A stretch of 64,000 bases of DNA from Candidatus Absconditabacterales bacterium (GCA_937923605.1 CALDTY010000002.1:1-64000), one strand, 5' to 3'. Positions 35,241 to 46,457 are shown, numbered from the stretch's first letter. Notes: generated from the letters alone by a model not told the origin. A program made the numbers and translations.

Positions 35241-35720
35241 ATGATCGTTGATATACAGAAGACAATTAGAGACTATCTAACATCAGTTTATCATTTATCG
35301 TTAGCAACTTGCAAAAACAATAAACCTCGAGTATGTGAAGTTCATTTTGTCTATGATAATCAATTAAATTTATACTTTAGATCTAGACCAAGCAGAAGAC
35401 ATAGTACTGAAATAAAATTAAATCCTCATGTGTCATGAAATATAGTTGAATCTCATGAGATAGACGCTAAAGTCAGATGAGTGTACTTTGAATGAAGCGC
35501 AAAATTACTAACCATAGAAGAATCTATAGATGTATTTCACCTATTTGAAGAAAGACTACATAAAGATAGATCAAAAATTGAAGAAGCCAAAGAAGAAGAC
35601 TGACATAAAATATACAAAATAACCGTAGCAGAACGATCACTTTTTGATGCAAGAGAATCTAACCCTAGTCAAAAATATTCTTTACCTCGACAACAGCATT
35701 CATGAGAAAAAATGATTTAG
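35241..35720 (+). CDS. Pyridoxamine 5'-phosphate oxidase-like FMN-binding protein
   Basis: 159 aa. It opens DIQKTIRDYLTSVYHLSLAT and continues RVCEVHFVYDNQLNLYFRSR, the split-barrel flavin-binding pattern of PNPOx-like general stress proteins; HVSGNIVESHEIDAKVRGVY fits the next strands. Family members bind FMN, F420 or heme and reduce small substrates; the substrate here is unknown. The stop overlaps the next gene by 19 bases. Confidence 0.75.
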
Positions 35721-36805
35721 AAAAACTTGTACAGGCAAATATTATTTCTGCTGAGAAACAGCATGAAATAGAAGATTTTTTGAATTCTCATTGATGATTC
35801 TGATGATTTCAAAAATCTCTTACTACCTTGTGATCATTCCTCATTGCTTTATGAATATTCTCGCTAGTTGCACTAAATCGAGATGGCATGAGCGATTTAT
35901 GAAAGATTAGTATTCTACTAATTGGTATCATAATTAGTTTTATTGGATGAATATCACTAAAAAATAATGACAAAAAACTACTTTGATCTAGTTTATTGTT
36001 TCTTTCTTGATTGATTTTATGAGCAGCAATTTTTCTCATTGCACAAATATACCATCTAACTATCTCTAATGATATATTGTTGCTTATTTGGATAGTTTTA
36101 ATTGCACCGCTAGTATACATAGCAAAACAAAGTGAATATTATTATTTATTGATGCTCTTACTTAGTTGATTTGTGTTACAATTTGCTTTCTCACATCATT
36201 TCCCAGATCCAGATTACAGAACAATTATAGTATTATATATTATCTTTTGATTTCTCATGATACTAGCATGATATCTACATGACAGACGGTATTCAGAAAA
36301 ATTATTAGCAAAGTTATTTAAGATTTTCTGAGCAGATCTTGCTGTAATTGCTTTCTTTGTATTTATAGTCAGTAATTGATTCGATTGACCATATACACCA
36401 CCTCAGTTTATAACTATATTTTCAATCATATTGTATGCTGCGTTTATGTTTCGGAATCTAGTAGCAAAGCAAAAAGAACTGATTTTAATTGGGATGCTTT
36501 TTATTGTAATGATAGCTAGTATATTTCTTGATGTAACACTTCTGTATTACATTATATTTATCTGATGATGTTTGTTGATGATATATCTCGGATATTATAA
36601 ATCAAATTCTTTTCTTTCAAAATCAGCAATGGTATACCTATATATATTCTTACTATATCTATACGGTATTTATTGACGAGAGTATCAAAATAAAGCTCTC
36701 TTCTTTATAATATGATGAGTACTGATGATTTGATTATGAGTATGATTCTCAAAGTTACATACATTCTTACCAAACTATTTACAACTAAATGAAAACAATG
36801 AATAA
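35702..36805 (+). CDS. DUF2157 family membrane protein
   Basis: 367 aa. A soluble N-terminal helix bundle (MRKNDLEKLVQANIISAEKQ) with the Gly/Phe run HGGFGGFQKSL leads into about eleven predicted transmembrane segments, the DUF2157 layout. Nearly all membrane glycines are UGA. It overlaps both neighbours; the following gene is a GDYXXLXY protein, the usual partner of DUF2157 genes. Molecular function unknown. Confidence 0.8.
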
Positions 36806-37298
36806 AACTCTACGATTAGTTCTCGGTTCTTGGATATTGATTCTAGGTTGATATGTGATTACTCAAGAACGAAATATAGCACAATGACAAGAAGTTTTTC
36901 TACAAACAAGTCCTGTAGATCCTCGTGATTTTTTTAGATGAGATTATGTTATTTTGTGATACGAGATTCAAAATCAGAAGTGTGATGCCTCAGAACAAGA
37001 GTGATATAGTATGCGAGATCTAACATGAAGATGAAAAGTAGTGTATATCACATTGGAAAAAGATAATCAAGCTGTAGCTCGTGCAACATGATGTCAAACA
37101 ACTCGTCCTGATTCATGACTCTTTATCAAATGATACGAGAAATATGGTAGTATAAATTTTGGCATAGAGAAATACTTTGTTCAAGAATGATCATGACTTG
37201 AACTAGAAAATCATGTTTGAGATATGTATATGAGAACAAGAATAACTAAGAATTGAACCGTAAGAATAAAATGACATGAGTTAGCTATTGAAATGTAG
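36798..37298 (+). CDS. GDYXXLXY family protein
   Basis: 166 aa with one N-terminal membrane anchor (LRLVLGSWILILGGYVITQE). The defining motif appears as FFRGDYVILGYEI, followed by an extracytoplasmic beta-rich domain. Its start overlaps the DUF2157 stop by 8 bases, which indicates translational coupling and probably a complex. Function unknown in the family. Confidence 0.82.
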
Positions 37299-37299
37299 A

Positions 37300-37929
37300 T
37301 TAAAGATCTATTTCAAATCTAATTTCTTTTTTTGTAGTTATATTATCAATACATGTTAAGATATCTGTTATCTTAGTTTCACCATGATGAAGATATTTCT
37401 TTATATCTTTATGAAATAAAGTATCTACAATTTTCGGATTAAGAAGATGGACTGATTGAGATAACTCTTTTGAAAGTCATCATGCAAATCATCTTATACC
37501 AAACTTACTTGCTTGGTAGATAGCTCAATTTTCCATAAACTTTTTTCAAGCCACACTTCAGATAAAGATCAATGATCATTGCTCTTCAATTTGTCAGATA
37601 ATATTATGTAAAAGCTGTATATGTGATAACAAATTCACTTGCATCATTTCTTCATTTTTCTTTTGAGATAAGCTGTCAAACTTTCAAAAAGCTCAGACAC
37701 CAGCATTGCAAATAACAACATCAAAAACGACTTTAGAATCAACTATCTTTTGAAAAACATCATTTCTTTTTTCAATTTCAGATAGATCACACGTATAATG
37801 CTTATATAAATCATTTTGCAGCACATTAGTTCTACTAATTCAGACTACCATATTTCATGTATTTAAAAAATATTGAGCAATTGCCTTACCTATTCAAGAT
37901 GATGTTCAAGTTATTAATATTCTCTTCAT
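37300..37929 (-). CDS. Short-chain dehydrogenase/reductase
   Basis: 209 aa. NAD(P)-binding motif TGTSSGIG (first and last glycines UGA), the NAGVGAFG motif, the catalytic Ser in FIGSVAG and YQASK. A compact classical SDR; substrate unknown. Last gene of a three-gene operon behind a photolyase-like radical SAM enzyme and a nucleosidase-like protein, 20 bases after the former. Confidence 0.87.
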
Positions 37930-37949
37930 ATGATTGCCTAAATAATAAA

Positions 37950-38912
37950 TTACAATTCATCAAAACTAATTTTTGCTTTTGGAAAATATTGCGTAATCAA
38001 ACTATACATCTCTTTTCTCTCGTTTGAATCCACTCTCAACAGTCATCATTCATTAGATTTAAGCATTGGCCGCAAATCACTAGCTGGATTCTTCTTTTTC
38101 ATTTTTTTAAAATCACTATTAGTTAAGAGAAATCATCAGAAAAAAATACTAGAACAATCTTCAATATCAATCGCATCAATTAATTGGTTAAAGAATGATT
38201 CATAAATATTCAACCATCATCATATAGGTATTAATGGCATAATACGTAATCAAACTTTCCATCAAGACTTCAATAATATATTGATAGCCTTTATTCTCTT
38301 TTGCAATGATGGTGTTCATGACTCATACATATCTATAATTTCCTGTGGATTGAGAGAATAAGCCATTTCTGTCTTTTTGGGGGCATTCATTGATATTAGA
38401 GGATCAATAGAAATTGCCTTTGTTCTAGATTCTACTTGTATATTTTGTAACGTTTCAAAAAACGGTATCCAATCACGATGAAAATGTGTCATAAACTCAC
38501 TAGCCAAAAGATCTGTCCAGTTGCTAGGATATAGCCAGATATCGTCATGTCAATTTTCTTCTATTTCTTGTCTAACCCTTGTCTGCATTTCGTCAGTATT
38601 TACAAAAATTGCGGGAATATCTGTACGAAACGCTCATTTTAAATAACAATATTCACAATCAAATAAACAATTTAAAGCTGTTCTCAAAAAGTAGGAAGTG
38701 CTTCAATATCAATAACTCTCTGGGACTGGCAAGAGTACATTTCATGTTTGTTTAGCCAAAAGCAATGATTTTTTGTGTTTGTATGGTATTTGCTTATCAA
38801 ATAAGTTTTTGTAATGTTTGATATACACTTTTTGGGCATTCGGAAATATCTCACAAATCTCTTGTGTTAATTGATACTCTCTAGCTTGGTCTTCAATATA
38901 AATAATATTCAT
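37950..38912 (-). CDS. Spore photoproduct lyase-like radical SAM protein
   Basis: 320 aa. The cysteine cluster CLFDCEYCYLKG has the CxxxCxxC spacing of SPL-family radical SAM enzymes, which ligate a 4Fe-4S cluster and SAM. YIKHYKNLFDKQ and WLYPSNWTDLLA, flanking the cluster, also fit the family. The organism is not expected to sporulate, so a repair or other thymine-directed role is uncertain. The start ATG 38912 overlaps the upstream stop as TAATG, indicating coupling. Confidence 0.78.
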
Positions 38913-39430
38913 TAGATCAAAGTTTTTAATCAAACCGTCATTGCATTCATCATGTCTTGCTTATCAATAGCTCAGCATTCTAAACTACCTACTTTATCAT
39001 AGGGCACTCTTAAGATCGTACATTTTATTTTTAAGCGGTCAGCTACCATTGCAACTCACCAACTTTCCATATCAACATAATTCATTCAAACATTTTTCAT
39101 CACTTGAGTATCATGTATTGCCGTGTCAGTGGTATACATAGATTCAAGAGGTGCAAATATTGCTGAGATAGGCAATATATACTCTTTTGTGTTTGTAGCA
39201 TGTCTTGTATTAGCAACTTGTATAAGTGGTGCTGCACTCTCAAGATAACCACAAATTCAAAAGAACATAATTTCTTGTATAAGTTTATGTTCACTTAGAT
39301 ATTGCGTCAAACTAAAAATTGTTTGAGCAGATCAAACTCAAGTTGCGAGATATTGATATTCTTCATTAACTCACCAGAATTGTTTAGCAACACGTAGTTC
39401 TAGTGGTAAAGCTGATGCAATTAGTTTCAT
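38912..39430 (-). CDS. Nucleoside phosphorylase / MTA-SAH nucleosidase-like protein
   Basis: 172 aa, shorter than the usual ~230. MKLIASALPLELRVAKQ, ATGVGSAQTIFSLTQYL, MFFGICGYL and YVDMESWGVAMVADRL follow the phosphorylase superfamily, the last including the Met-Glu that contacts the ribose. It probably cleaves a purine or futalosine-like nucleoside. First gene of the operon with the radical SAM and SDR genes. With a SAM enzyme downstream, a role in clearing 5'-deoxyadenosine is an attractive inference. Confidence 0.72.
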
Positions 39431-39455
39431 ATGTATCTTATAAATAAAATGATCC

Positions 39456-39492
39456 ATAAAAAAAGCGCCTGTATAAAAATATACAAACGCCA
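39456..39492 (-). terminator. Intrinsic terminator after tonB-like gene
   Basis: On the minus strand GGCGTTTGTATA / TATACAGGCGC form a stem, followed by seven T. It lies just beyond the stop at 39524. Confidence 0.85.
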
Positions 39493-39523
39493 TTAGCATT
39501 ACTAAAAGGTATTTATACTGACA

Positions 39524-40564
39524 CTACTTTAATCTAAATCTAATGGGCAAAGTATATCTCACCCTAACTTTTCTTCCCTGCTGCATACCTGGAATCCAGA
39601 TCGGCATGTTCTTTACAGTGTTCATTGCTTGTGCCCCACATCCAGCCCCAATATCTCTTGCAATATTAAGTTCTGAAATTGAACCATCTTCATTTACGAC
39701 AAATTGTATAATCACATCTCCTTGTATCCCATTCTCTCTAGCAATTACAGGATATTTCAGATGTTTGTAAATATACTTTAGCATTGCTTCTTTCGAGCAA
39801 ATATACAAATCATTCTTATTGAGTCCTTGTGTTTCGCATTCAGACATAAATCGTGGCATTGATGCTACAACTTTATAGATTTCTTTCTCTTCATCATCTT
39901 TGTTTGTAATCTCTGGCAAATCTATTGGTTTAGGAGGAATAGGTTGACCTATACCATCAGATGTTCCAATGTCTGATATACTCTCAGAAGGAGGTTCTAT
40001 TACATCATCTGGATCAATAGTTTCATCTATCAAATCTGGCTCAACTATGTCATCTGGATTCACTGTTTCTACTTCAGGCTCTGTCGGCGGAGGAGGCGGA
40101 GGTATATTCTTTTGCGGAGGATCCTGAGTTGTTCTAATAATCATGGTTGTATCAATCACTGGATCTCCTGTTTCATATATTTCTACATAAGCATTTGTCT
40201 CTATATTAAATGCTGAAAGTACAGCTATTAATATTAAACTAAATGAAAATAAGAAACTTATTCTTGTAAACTTCAACGAAGAGATTTTCTCTCTCTTATT
40301 CTGTACTGTAAATGTTGTAGCAAATGGGAATAAAATAAATTTCATAATACTCCTCATCAACACAACTATCCTAGAATTTCCAACTGGAAATAAATGCTCA
40401 AATTTATTGTAATCTGTTAATGAAGACAGATACGTGTTACTGATTTCGGGACGCTTTTTTTTCATGTACACAATATAGATACATAAGATCAATGCAATTA
40501 TGCCCAATGTGAGCAAAAAATGCATAAACGACATCCCACTGGTAATGTTTGTTAATGGATTCAT
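39524..40564 (-). CDS. Energy transducer TonB, Bacteroidota type
   Basis: 346 aa, no UGA. Two N-terminal membrane segments (FLLTLGIIALILCIYIVYM and FLFSFSLILIAVLSAF) are followed by a periplasmic proline-rich linker (KNIPPPPPPTEPE). A TonB C-terminal domain closes it: YPVIARENGIQGDVIIQFVV, GAGCGAQAMNTVKNMPIWIP and GRKVRVRYTLPIRF. The MPRFMSEC motif and the VIARENG signature are hallmarks of Bacteroidota TonB. TonB transmits proton-motive force to outer-membrane receptors, and no TonB receptor or ExbBD gene is visible here. CPR bacteria of this kind are not expected to have a typical outer membrane, so acquisition from a Bacteroidota host or prey is the simplest reading. Confidence 0.88.
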   Translation of the reverse strand: MNPLTNITSGMSFMHFLLTLGIIALILCIYIVYMKKKRPEISNTYLSSLTDYNKFEHLFPVGNSRIVVLMRSIMKFILFPFATTFTVQNKREKISSLKFTRISFLFSFSLILIAVLSAFNIETNAYVEIYETGDPVIDTTMIIRTTQDPPQKNIPPPPPPTEPEVETVNPDDIVEPDLIDETIDPDDVIEPPSESISDIGTSDGIGQPIPPKPIDLPEITNKDDEEKEIYKVVASMPRFMSECETQGLNKNDLYICSKEAMLKYIYKHLKYPVIARENGIQGDVIIQFVVNEDGSISELNIARDIGAGCGAQAMNTVKNMPIWIPGMQQGRKVRVRYTLPIRFRLK

Positions 40565-40684
40565 AATCTTTTATTTTTGTGGTGAACAATAGTTTATACT
40601 CGTAACATCACTATCGAGTATACTCACATAATAGCAAGAGAAAATATTGAATTAATTGTATTTATAAATTGTCAACATCTATCT

Positions 40685-42163
40685 CTACTCACAATTACGA
40701 CCTAATTCTTGAATATGTGAAACAACAAAATCTAGATCTTGATGATCAACTTTTGGTGAAATGCAAATCATACGGAAGAAGTTTGGAAATCATTTTATAT
40801 GAGTATATGTAGTCATTATTTGTCACTTGCGCAACATCAGATCTTTTATTCTAGATGTAAGAGGATGGATTACATCATGATGCTTCATGATATATGCAAG
40901 ATTATCTTCATGATTAGTATTGGGTAATGTTAATTGTTGAGGAATATACCAAAAACATACGTTAGTACTTTGTGGTTCCTGGTAAAGATACAGATTCTTT
41001 GACTTTTTAATCTGATCTACAAGGTAAGTAGAATTACTAAAGGCCTTACGAACTATATCTCAAATTCATGTGTCTCCTAGAGATTTTCGCATTAACCAAA
41101 GTTTAAGAACATCTACTCTTCTTCCGCATTGAGTATATTTATCTCATGTATCATATCCTACTCCATATCATTTATCATCATTAAATAAGTACTGGGTCTT
41201 TAAGGTATTACAGTTTTTACTTATATCTGATCTTTGAGTCATCCAAACACTACATTGTTGATTTGCTCACATCATCTTATGAGCATTCCACGCAAAAGAA
41301 TCTACTTCCTGAATTCCATCTATCTTCTTCTTGAGGTCATTATCAAACATGACTGTTCATCATCGGATCATATCTACATGCACTCGAATATCATATTTCT
41401 TTCAGACAGAATTAATTAAATTCAAATCATCATATGCTCATAGCACAGTAGTTCATAATGTTGCATTTATCATCATAACTTCATCACCACTATTACGAAT
41501 TTCAATGATTTTTTGTTCCAGATCATCTACGTTCATCACTCAATCATTATTAGTTTTAATTTTTACAACTGATTTTTTTCAATGTCACATTAACATTGCA
41601 GATTTTGTAATACTATAATGTGATTCTTCAGACGTTAAAATATATAATTTTTTGGAATTATATAATCAAATTTCGTTGATTTCAGGGTCCAGAGCATACC
41701 TAGCCATTTGCATAGCGTACATGTTAGAACTTGATCATCAAGGCAACATCAATCCATCAAAATTTCATTTTCGCTCCACTAATCAAGCCATGCGTTCAAA
41801 AATATATTCTTCCATCAAGGTAAATAATGGACTAATCTCATATGTTGCCATAGAAGTGTTTAAAACTGCAACAATCCATTCTGCTAATATTGAATAGATA
41901 TTTGCTCCAGCATAAAGCTGATTAAAATACCTGGGGTGCATAGTAGCAACACTGTGATCTAGTACTCATTGAATGGCCTTCAAAATTGCTTCGTCATTTT
42001 CTCATTCTTTGGTTACAGTGAAATCAAAAAGTAGTTTCAGTGCCTCAGGATGTTGAAAATCTATTACCTTTCTAGTCCTTCCTTCAACTCAAGAAATATA
42101 GGTTTTTATCATCTTAACAACTCAATCTACAAGAGCGTCATATTGTGTGCTTCAATTTTTCAT
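40685..42163 (-). CDS. Group II PLP-dependent amino-acid decarboxylase (glutamate/cysteine-sulfinate/aspartate type)
   Basis: 492 aa. MHPRYFNQLYAGANIYSILA, NTSMATYEISPLFTLMEE, LMLPGGSSSNMYAMQMARY and FAWNAHKMMGANQQCSVWM track the eukaryote-like glutamate/cysteine-sulfinate decarboxylases. The Lys in NAHKMM forms the PLP aldimine. UGA supplies many conserved glycines. It probably decarboxylates an acidic amino acid, giving CO2 and an amine (GABA, beta-alanine or similar). It lies 3 bases after an ATP-grasp gene and closes a three-gene operon. Confidence 0.85.
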
Positions 42164-42166
42164 AGT

Positions 42167-43213
42167 TTAGATCATTGAATTAAATATTTTCTTGGCCTTC
42201 TTCCATTGTTTTATAGTCGCCACCTCAACTCACATATTTCTATTTTCTTCAGCAACCTCAAACATTAAAAACCGATGTTTCAATAAAATTTTTTGTTGTT
42301 CCAAAAACGAATAATCTGGATCGTACATCCATGTTGGTTCTCCGTATGTTGGGTTCACTTCCATCACTTTAAACTTTCATTGCAATAATGTTTCTAATGA
42401 TTCTGCTCTAATATCAAAACGTCAATAATGAAATCATTTTATCTGTTTAGCTAAAGAATCAATTAATACACTTAGTTCTGGTGTTACATATTCACTTCTA
42501 TCAAGAAAAGTTGATCACATAGAATGAGTTCAGATTTCTACAACTTCTAAACGCACTCCTTCTTCTAAAACTGTTTGCCACTGAGATTGTAATTTCTCTT
42601 GTAGCAACTTAAAATGATATTTAGCTCTTGGATGTAGATGCACTAATTGTTGCAAAGTAGAAATTCAATCTCCTTGTATAAAAAGAAATTCTTTTTCCAC
42701 TATTCAAGTCAACATCCCCTTTTCATTGCTTGGTTTACGAATGTAAAAGATTCATAGTTCTAATGGATAAGATATGAATTCTTGGAATAACCAAGATCAT
42801 CGTCTTTTATTTTCCTCAATATATGCTGGCAAACCAATTTTAAAATCTTTTTCAGTGTGAAATATTTCAATTCATAATCCCCTAAGTCAATTATCTGGTT
42901 TCACAATCATTGGAAATCATAAGTTATTCTCTTTTAGTAACACAGATATCTTCTTGACGGTGAAGTCATCTTCTTTAATAAAAACTGTCTTCGGAACATA
43001 TTGATCAGGAAGTTGTTCTAAAATCTCCCATTTTCCTGATGGATATAGTCATCATAATGGAAATCAGGGATTAGTTCTTGTAAACCAGAGTGGATGGGAT
43101 CAAGTTATCCATTTTAAAAATCAATATATACGAACTGATATATAACAAAACCAACCAGGAAAGAATTCTGGACGAAGTTGCTTATTATATTCTCAAAAAA
43201 AGTGCTTAAACAT
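42167..43213 (-). CDS. ATP-grasp family ligase-like protein
   Basis: 348 aa. LGFPMIVKPDNGLRGLGIEI has the ATP-binding Lys of ATP-grasp enzymes, WLFQEFISYPLELGIFYI fits the hinge, and KVMEVNPTYGEPTWMY holds the metal-binding E-x-N motif. Such enzymes join a carboxylate to an amine with ATP. The start directly abuts the upstream hydrolase stop (TAA then ATG), and the decarboxylase follows after 3 bases. That context suggests a carboxylate-amine ligase acting on the decarboxylase product or substrate (inference). Confidence 0.72.
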
Positions 43214-44092
43214 TTATTCAGTAAAAAATCAAATTATAACCTCCGAAATGACTTCAGGATGAGTAAAGTGCAAAGGATGATCTGCTCATTCAACTGCTTG
43301 AAACTTAAAGTAATCTGGTGATACTCTGGCTTTCATATACTCAACATTTCCATAAGGCACTAATGCATCTTTAGTTCCATGAATAACTATAAAAGGTTTA
43401 CTGACGCCCGTGTAATTTTGAACTTCATTTGTTAGAGAATCTGGATGAGAGAGTTTCTCATCATTTGCAACTCGCAACATTGGTCACATTAAAAATTTCA
43501 AAGGTTGATATTTTAGTATATGAGAAATTGGAAAGGTAACTTCTAATTCTGGAGACAAAGGTCATGATACCACAATCCCTCAAGATAACTTACTACTATA
43601 ATCCATAATCATTTTTGCAGCAATCGTTGCTCAATAAGAATGTCAAACTATCAATGGTAAAGGGTCCGACTCAATCATCAACGTCTGCAATAATTCCATA
43701 TATGTATCACTATGTTTTTTTATGCTTTTTTCTGAGATTCACGCTCAAGATCTTCCATAACCCAGACGATCTACAACAATAATTTTTCGTCACTGTCAAA
43801 ATCTTTCATCCTGCAAGACACCTGACCAATCGCTTGAACTTCAAGGCGCTCCATGTATCAATAAAGCCACATGTTCATATCAAGGGTTTGATAATTCAAC
43901 TGCGTGGATTTTCCTATCATCAATAGTATACATTCAATCTTCAATATCAGCAAACATTTCTCAAAAAGTTTTTTGTAGTCAATCTGATGATAGAGAAAAG
44001 AATTGTTGATATGCAAAAAATCATCGAATAATTAATAGAACAACTATTACTAATGCAAAAATAATCTTAGCTAATATTTTGATTATTTTCAT
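43214..44092 (-). CDS. Membrane-anchored alpha/beta hydrolase
   Basis: 292 aa. An N-terminal membrane anchor (ILAKIIFALVIVVLLIIRG) is followed by an alpha/beta-hydrolase domain: LIHGAPGSS (oxyanion loop), the nucleophile elbow GHSYGA, the acid in HGTKDALVPY and the histidine in GADHPL. A complete Ser-Asp-His triad is visible. First gene of the operon with the ATP-grasp and decarboxylase genes; divergent from a second hydrolase at 44141. Substrate unknown. Confidence 0.82.
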
Positions 44093-44140
44093 ACTTATTG
44101 ATATAATTCAGTAAATGAATCTTTTTATAATTCTACACAT

Positions 44141-45166
44141 ATGCGAAGCAAACTTTTCATGCTTGTAAAGTATATCTTAATTTTTCTCATAAGCATTCTT
44201 ATACTTATCTTTGCATACGAAACAATTTATTCCCCTACCGATTTCAATGCATCCATTTGAACAAATCTGGGAAATGATTCAACTGAGTATAATGTAAGTG
44301 ACTGGAAATCACATGTATGATATCTAGAAACATTTGAATATAGTAATCAGAAAATCAGATATATTGATCGTTGAGATCCAAACGGGACTCCTTTATTATT
44401 GGTCCATGGCACACCAACCAACTCTCGATTACGAAGAAAAATGATACCATGACTTATTTCTTCTTGATTTAGGGTGATAGCACCAGATCAATTTTGATTT
44501 TGAGCTAGTGATAAAATTGATTCTCATGAAGAGTTAACAATTGAAAAACAATCTCAAAGATTAATTGCACTTATGGATCATCTAAAAATAAATACGTTCT
44601 CAATTGCATGACATGATCAATGATCACTTTGGGTACAAGAGACGATAACTAAAATTCCTGATAGAATAGATCATCTAATAATTATGAATAGCATTGGAAC
44701 ACGAGAATGATTTCATCCACCAGCTTGATTTGGTTCTGAAAATTTTTCTACAAAATTTAGCTGACGAGCAATGTGAAGTAGATTTTTTTGAAGAATATTT
44801 GCTTATTGAGCAATGGCTTGATGATTAGATAATATAAAATTTGCAACAATGAATATGGTGAACTGATACCTACTACCGTTATTTAACTGAACCAATAGTT
44901 GTTATTATGATTTTATTACACATTTTGATGAAATAGAAGAAAAAATAACTACTTGGCATACAATCTTTCCAACTCTAGACATACCGACTACTATTATCTG
45001 GGGGAAACATGATAAAATACTTGTATGAGAAGAACAAATACCAATTCTAAAAAAACTATTCTCTATAGATGAAAGTAATATTCATGTATTGGAAAATACG
45101 TCACATTTTATACAAGAAGAAAGACCAGAAGAAATTGTAGAATTAATAAGAACCTTTATAAAATAA
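44141..45166 (+). CDS. Alpha/beta hydrolase of the haloalkane dehalogenase / epoxide hydrolase type
   Basis: 341 aa. N-terminal membrane anchor (LVKYILIFLISILILIFAY), then LLLVHGTPTNS, VIAPDQFGFGASDK, and the nucleophile elbow SIAGHDQGS with Asp in place of Ser, which is the dehalogenase/epoxide-hydrolase arrangement. The acid (ICGKHDKI-like IIWGKHDKIL) and histidine (NTSHF) follow. It is divergent from a Ser-type hydrolase; the two may be an anciently duplicated pair. Substrate unknown. Confidence 0.8.
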
Positions 45167-45190
45167 TAAAAATTATTTTTCACATATCTC

Positions 45191-45733
45191 ATGAAGATAA
45201 AACAACAAACTCATAAATATTCATGTTGACCCTGTTGCATCCTAATGGCGCTTGATCATTTTTGAATTGAACATCAGTATTCTGAATTAGACATAATGAA
45301 GATGTGCTGAGTATCATCATACAAATGAACTACTCCACATTGAGTATACAATATCCTACGTAAACTTCTTCCTGAGTGAAAATGATATAAATGCACATTG
45401 CATACATATTGAGATTTAGAAACGTTTATAAAACAAGACAATCAATCAATAGACATTTGTTTAACAATGTATGAAAGGAATAAGAATCCAAATCATTCGA
45501 ACACAAACACTGATCATTTTGGAATGCACTATATTATAGCGCAACTTGATTGAAACATTATACATATGCATAACCCATTTTGATTTGAACAAGAATTCTC
45601 TCTAGAAGCATTTCGAGATAGAATGTCTCTTGATAAAAAATATCTTGACCGAAAAGAAAAACGATTAATCAGACTATGAATCGTAAAACCCTACACATGG
45701 ATAAGAATTAAAAAAAGGCCACTTAATAACTAA
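45191..45733 (+). CDS. C39-like cysteine peptidase domain protein
   Basis: 180 aa, a single domain. HKYSCGPCCILMALDHFGI matches the catalytic cysteine block of peptidase C39 (bacteriocin-processing) proteins; HYIIAQLDGNIIHMHNPFG carries the His and the Asn/Asp of the active site. There is no transporter domain and no signal peptide, so it may be a cytoplasmic peptidase or a catalytic domain for a separate exporter. It starts 24 bases after the hydrolase gene. Its stop overlaps a terminator serving the opposite strand. Confidence 0.75.
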
Positions 45734-45741
45734 GTGACCTT
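45709..45741 (-). terminator. Intrinsic terminator after the 187-aa membrane protein gene
   Basis: On the minus strand AGGTCACTTAG / CTAAGTGGCCT-like pairing is followed by seven T. It overlaps the end of the C39-like gene on the plus strand. Confidence 0.8.
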
Positions 45742-45757
45742 TATATAAGTATATAGG

Positions 45758-46321
45758 TTAATTTTGAAATTTATGCTTCTGCAAATCAAACTTATGGAGC
45801 TGAGACGCATGTGGCGACATAATTCCAATTGACAGCATCCAGTAGACATATAATGCAATCACAATTTGTAGATTTAATAATCCCATCATTCCAATTAACA
45901 TAGACTTTGGAAAAAACCCAAACACAATCCAAAAATATAATGCACCAATTCTAACTTCTCTTTCTGTAAAAAAAGTCGTTGAATACCTAGAAATAAAGTA
46001 CGTTGCCCAGGCCTGTCCATCAACATTTCCCGTTCTACTCTTTTGATAGGCAATATATCTGATAGTAAGCCAAATAGCCACCAACTCTAACATATTATGC
46101 TCTGTTGGAAACATATAGTGACCTCCAAAGATAATTACTCCTTCACACAGTAGACCTAAGTATTGAGTACTAGTGCTATACTGATCACTTAAAAATTTAG
46201 AAATCGTATCAATAGGAAATAGTGGGCCAGCCAATCCTGATAGATTACGCATTAATCTAAGACCACATTCACTAATAACCATAGTAATGATAATTAGCGC
46301 AATTATTTTTACTGCAAACAT
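45758..46321 (-). CDS. Hypothetical 187-aa integral membrane protein, UGA-free
   Basis: Starts MFAVKIIALIIITMVISECG. Four to five predicted membrane segments (including LVAIWLTIRYIAYQ and IVIALYVYWMLSIGIMSP), with short loops. No UGA codon although ~13 glycines are present. A near-consensus promoter lies at 46392-46419 and a terminator follows. No family recognised. Confidence 0.7.
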   Translation of the reverse strand: MFAVKIIALIIITMVISECGLRLMRNLSGLAGPLFPIDTISKFLSDQYSTSTQYLGLLCEGVIIFGGHYMFPTEHNMLELVAIWLTIRYIAYQKSRTGNVDGQAWATYFISRYSTTFFTEREVRIGALYFWIVFGFFPKSMLIGMMGLLNLQIVIALYVYWMLSIGIMSPHASQLHKFDLQKHKFQN

Positions 46322-46391
46322 ATATCTAATTTTTTATAGTTTTAATTATCCCACATATTCGTATCAATTTGATGCAAACATTATCATAAAG

Positions 46392-46419
46392 TTTATAATT
46401 TTAAACAACAAATTGTCAA
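46392..46419 (-). promoter_or_regulatory. Sigma70-type promoter for the 187-aa gene
   Basis: On the minus strand TTGACA (46419-46414), a 16-base spacer and TATAAA (46397-46392), a near-perfect promoter about 70 bases upstream of the start. Confidence 0.7.
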
Positions 46420-46457
46420 TACTAACCTGATTAGTTAAATATTACCGACTAAGTTTG

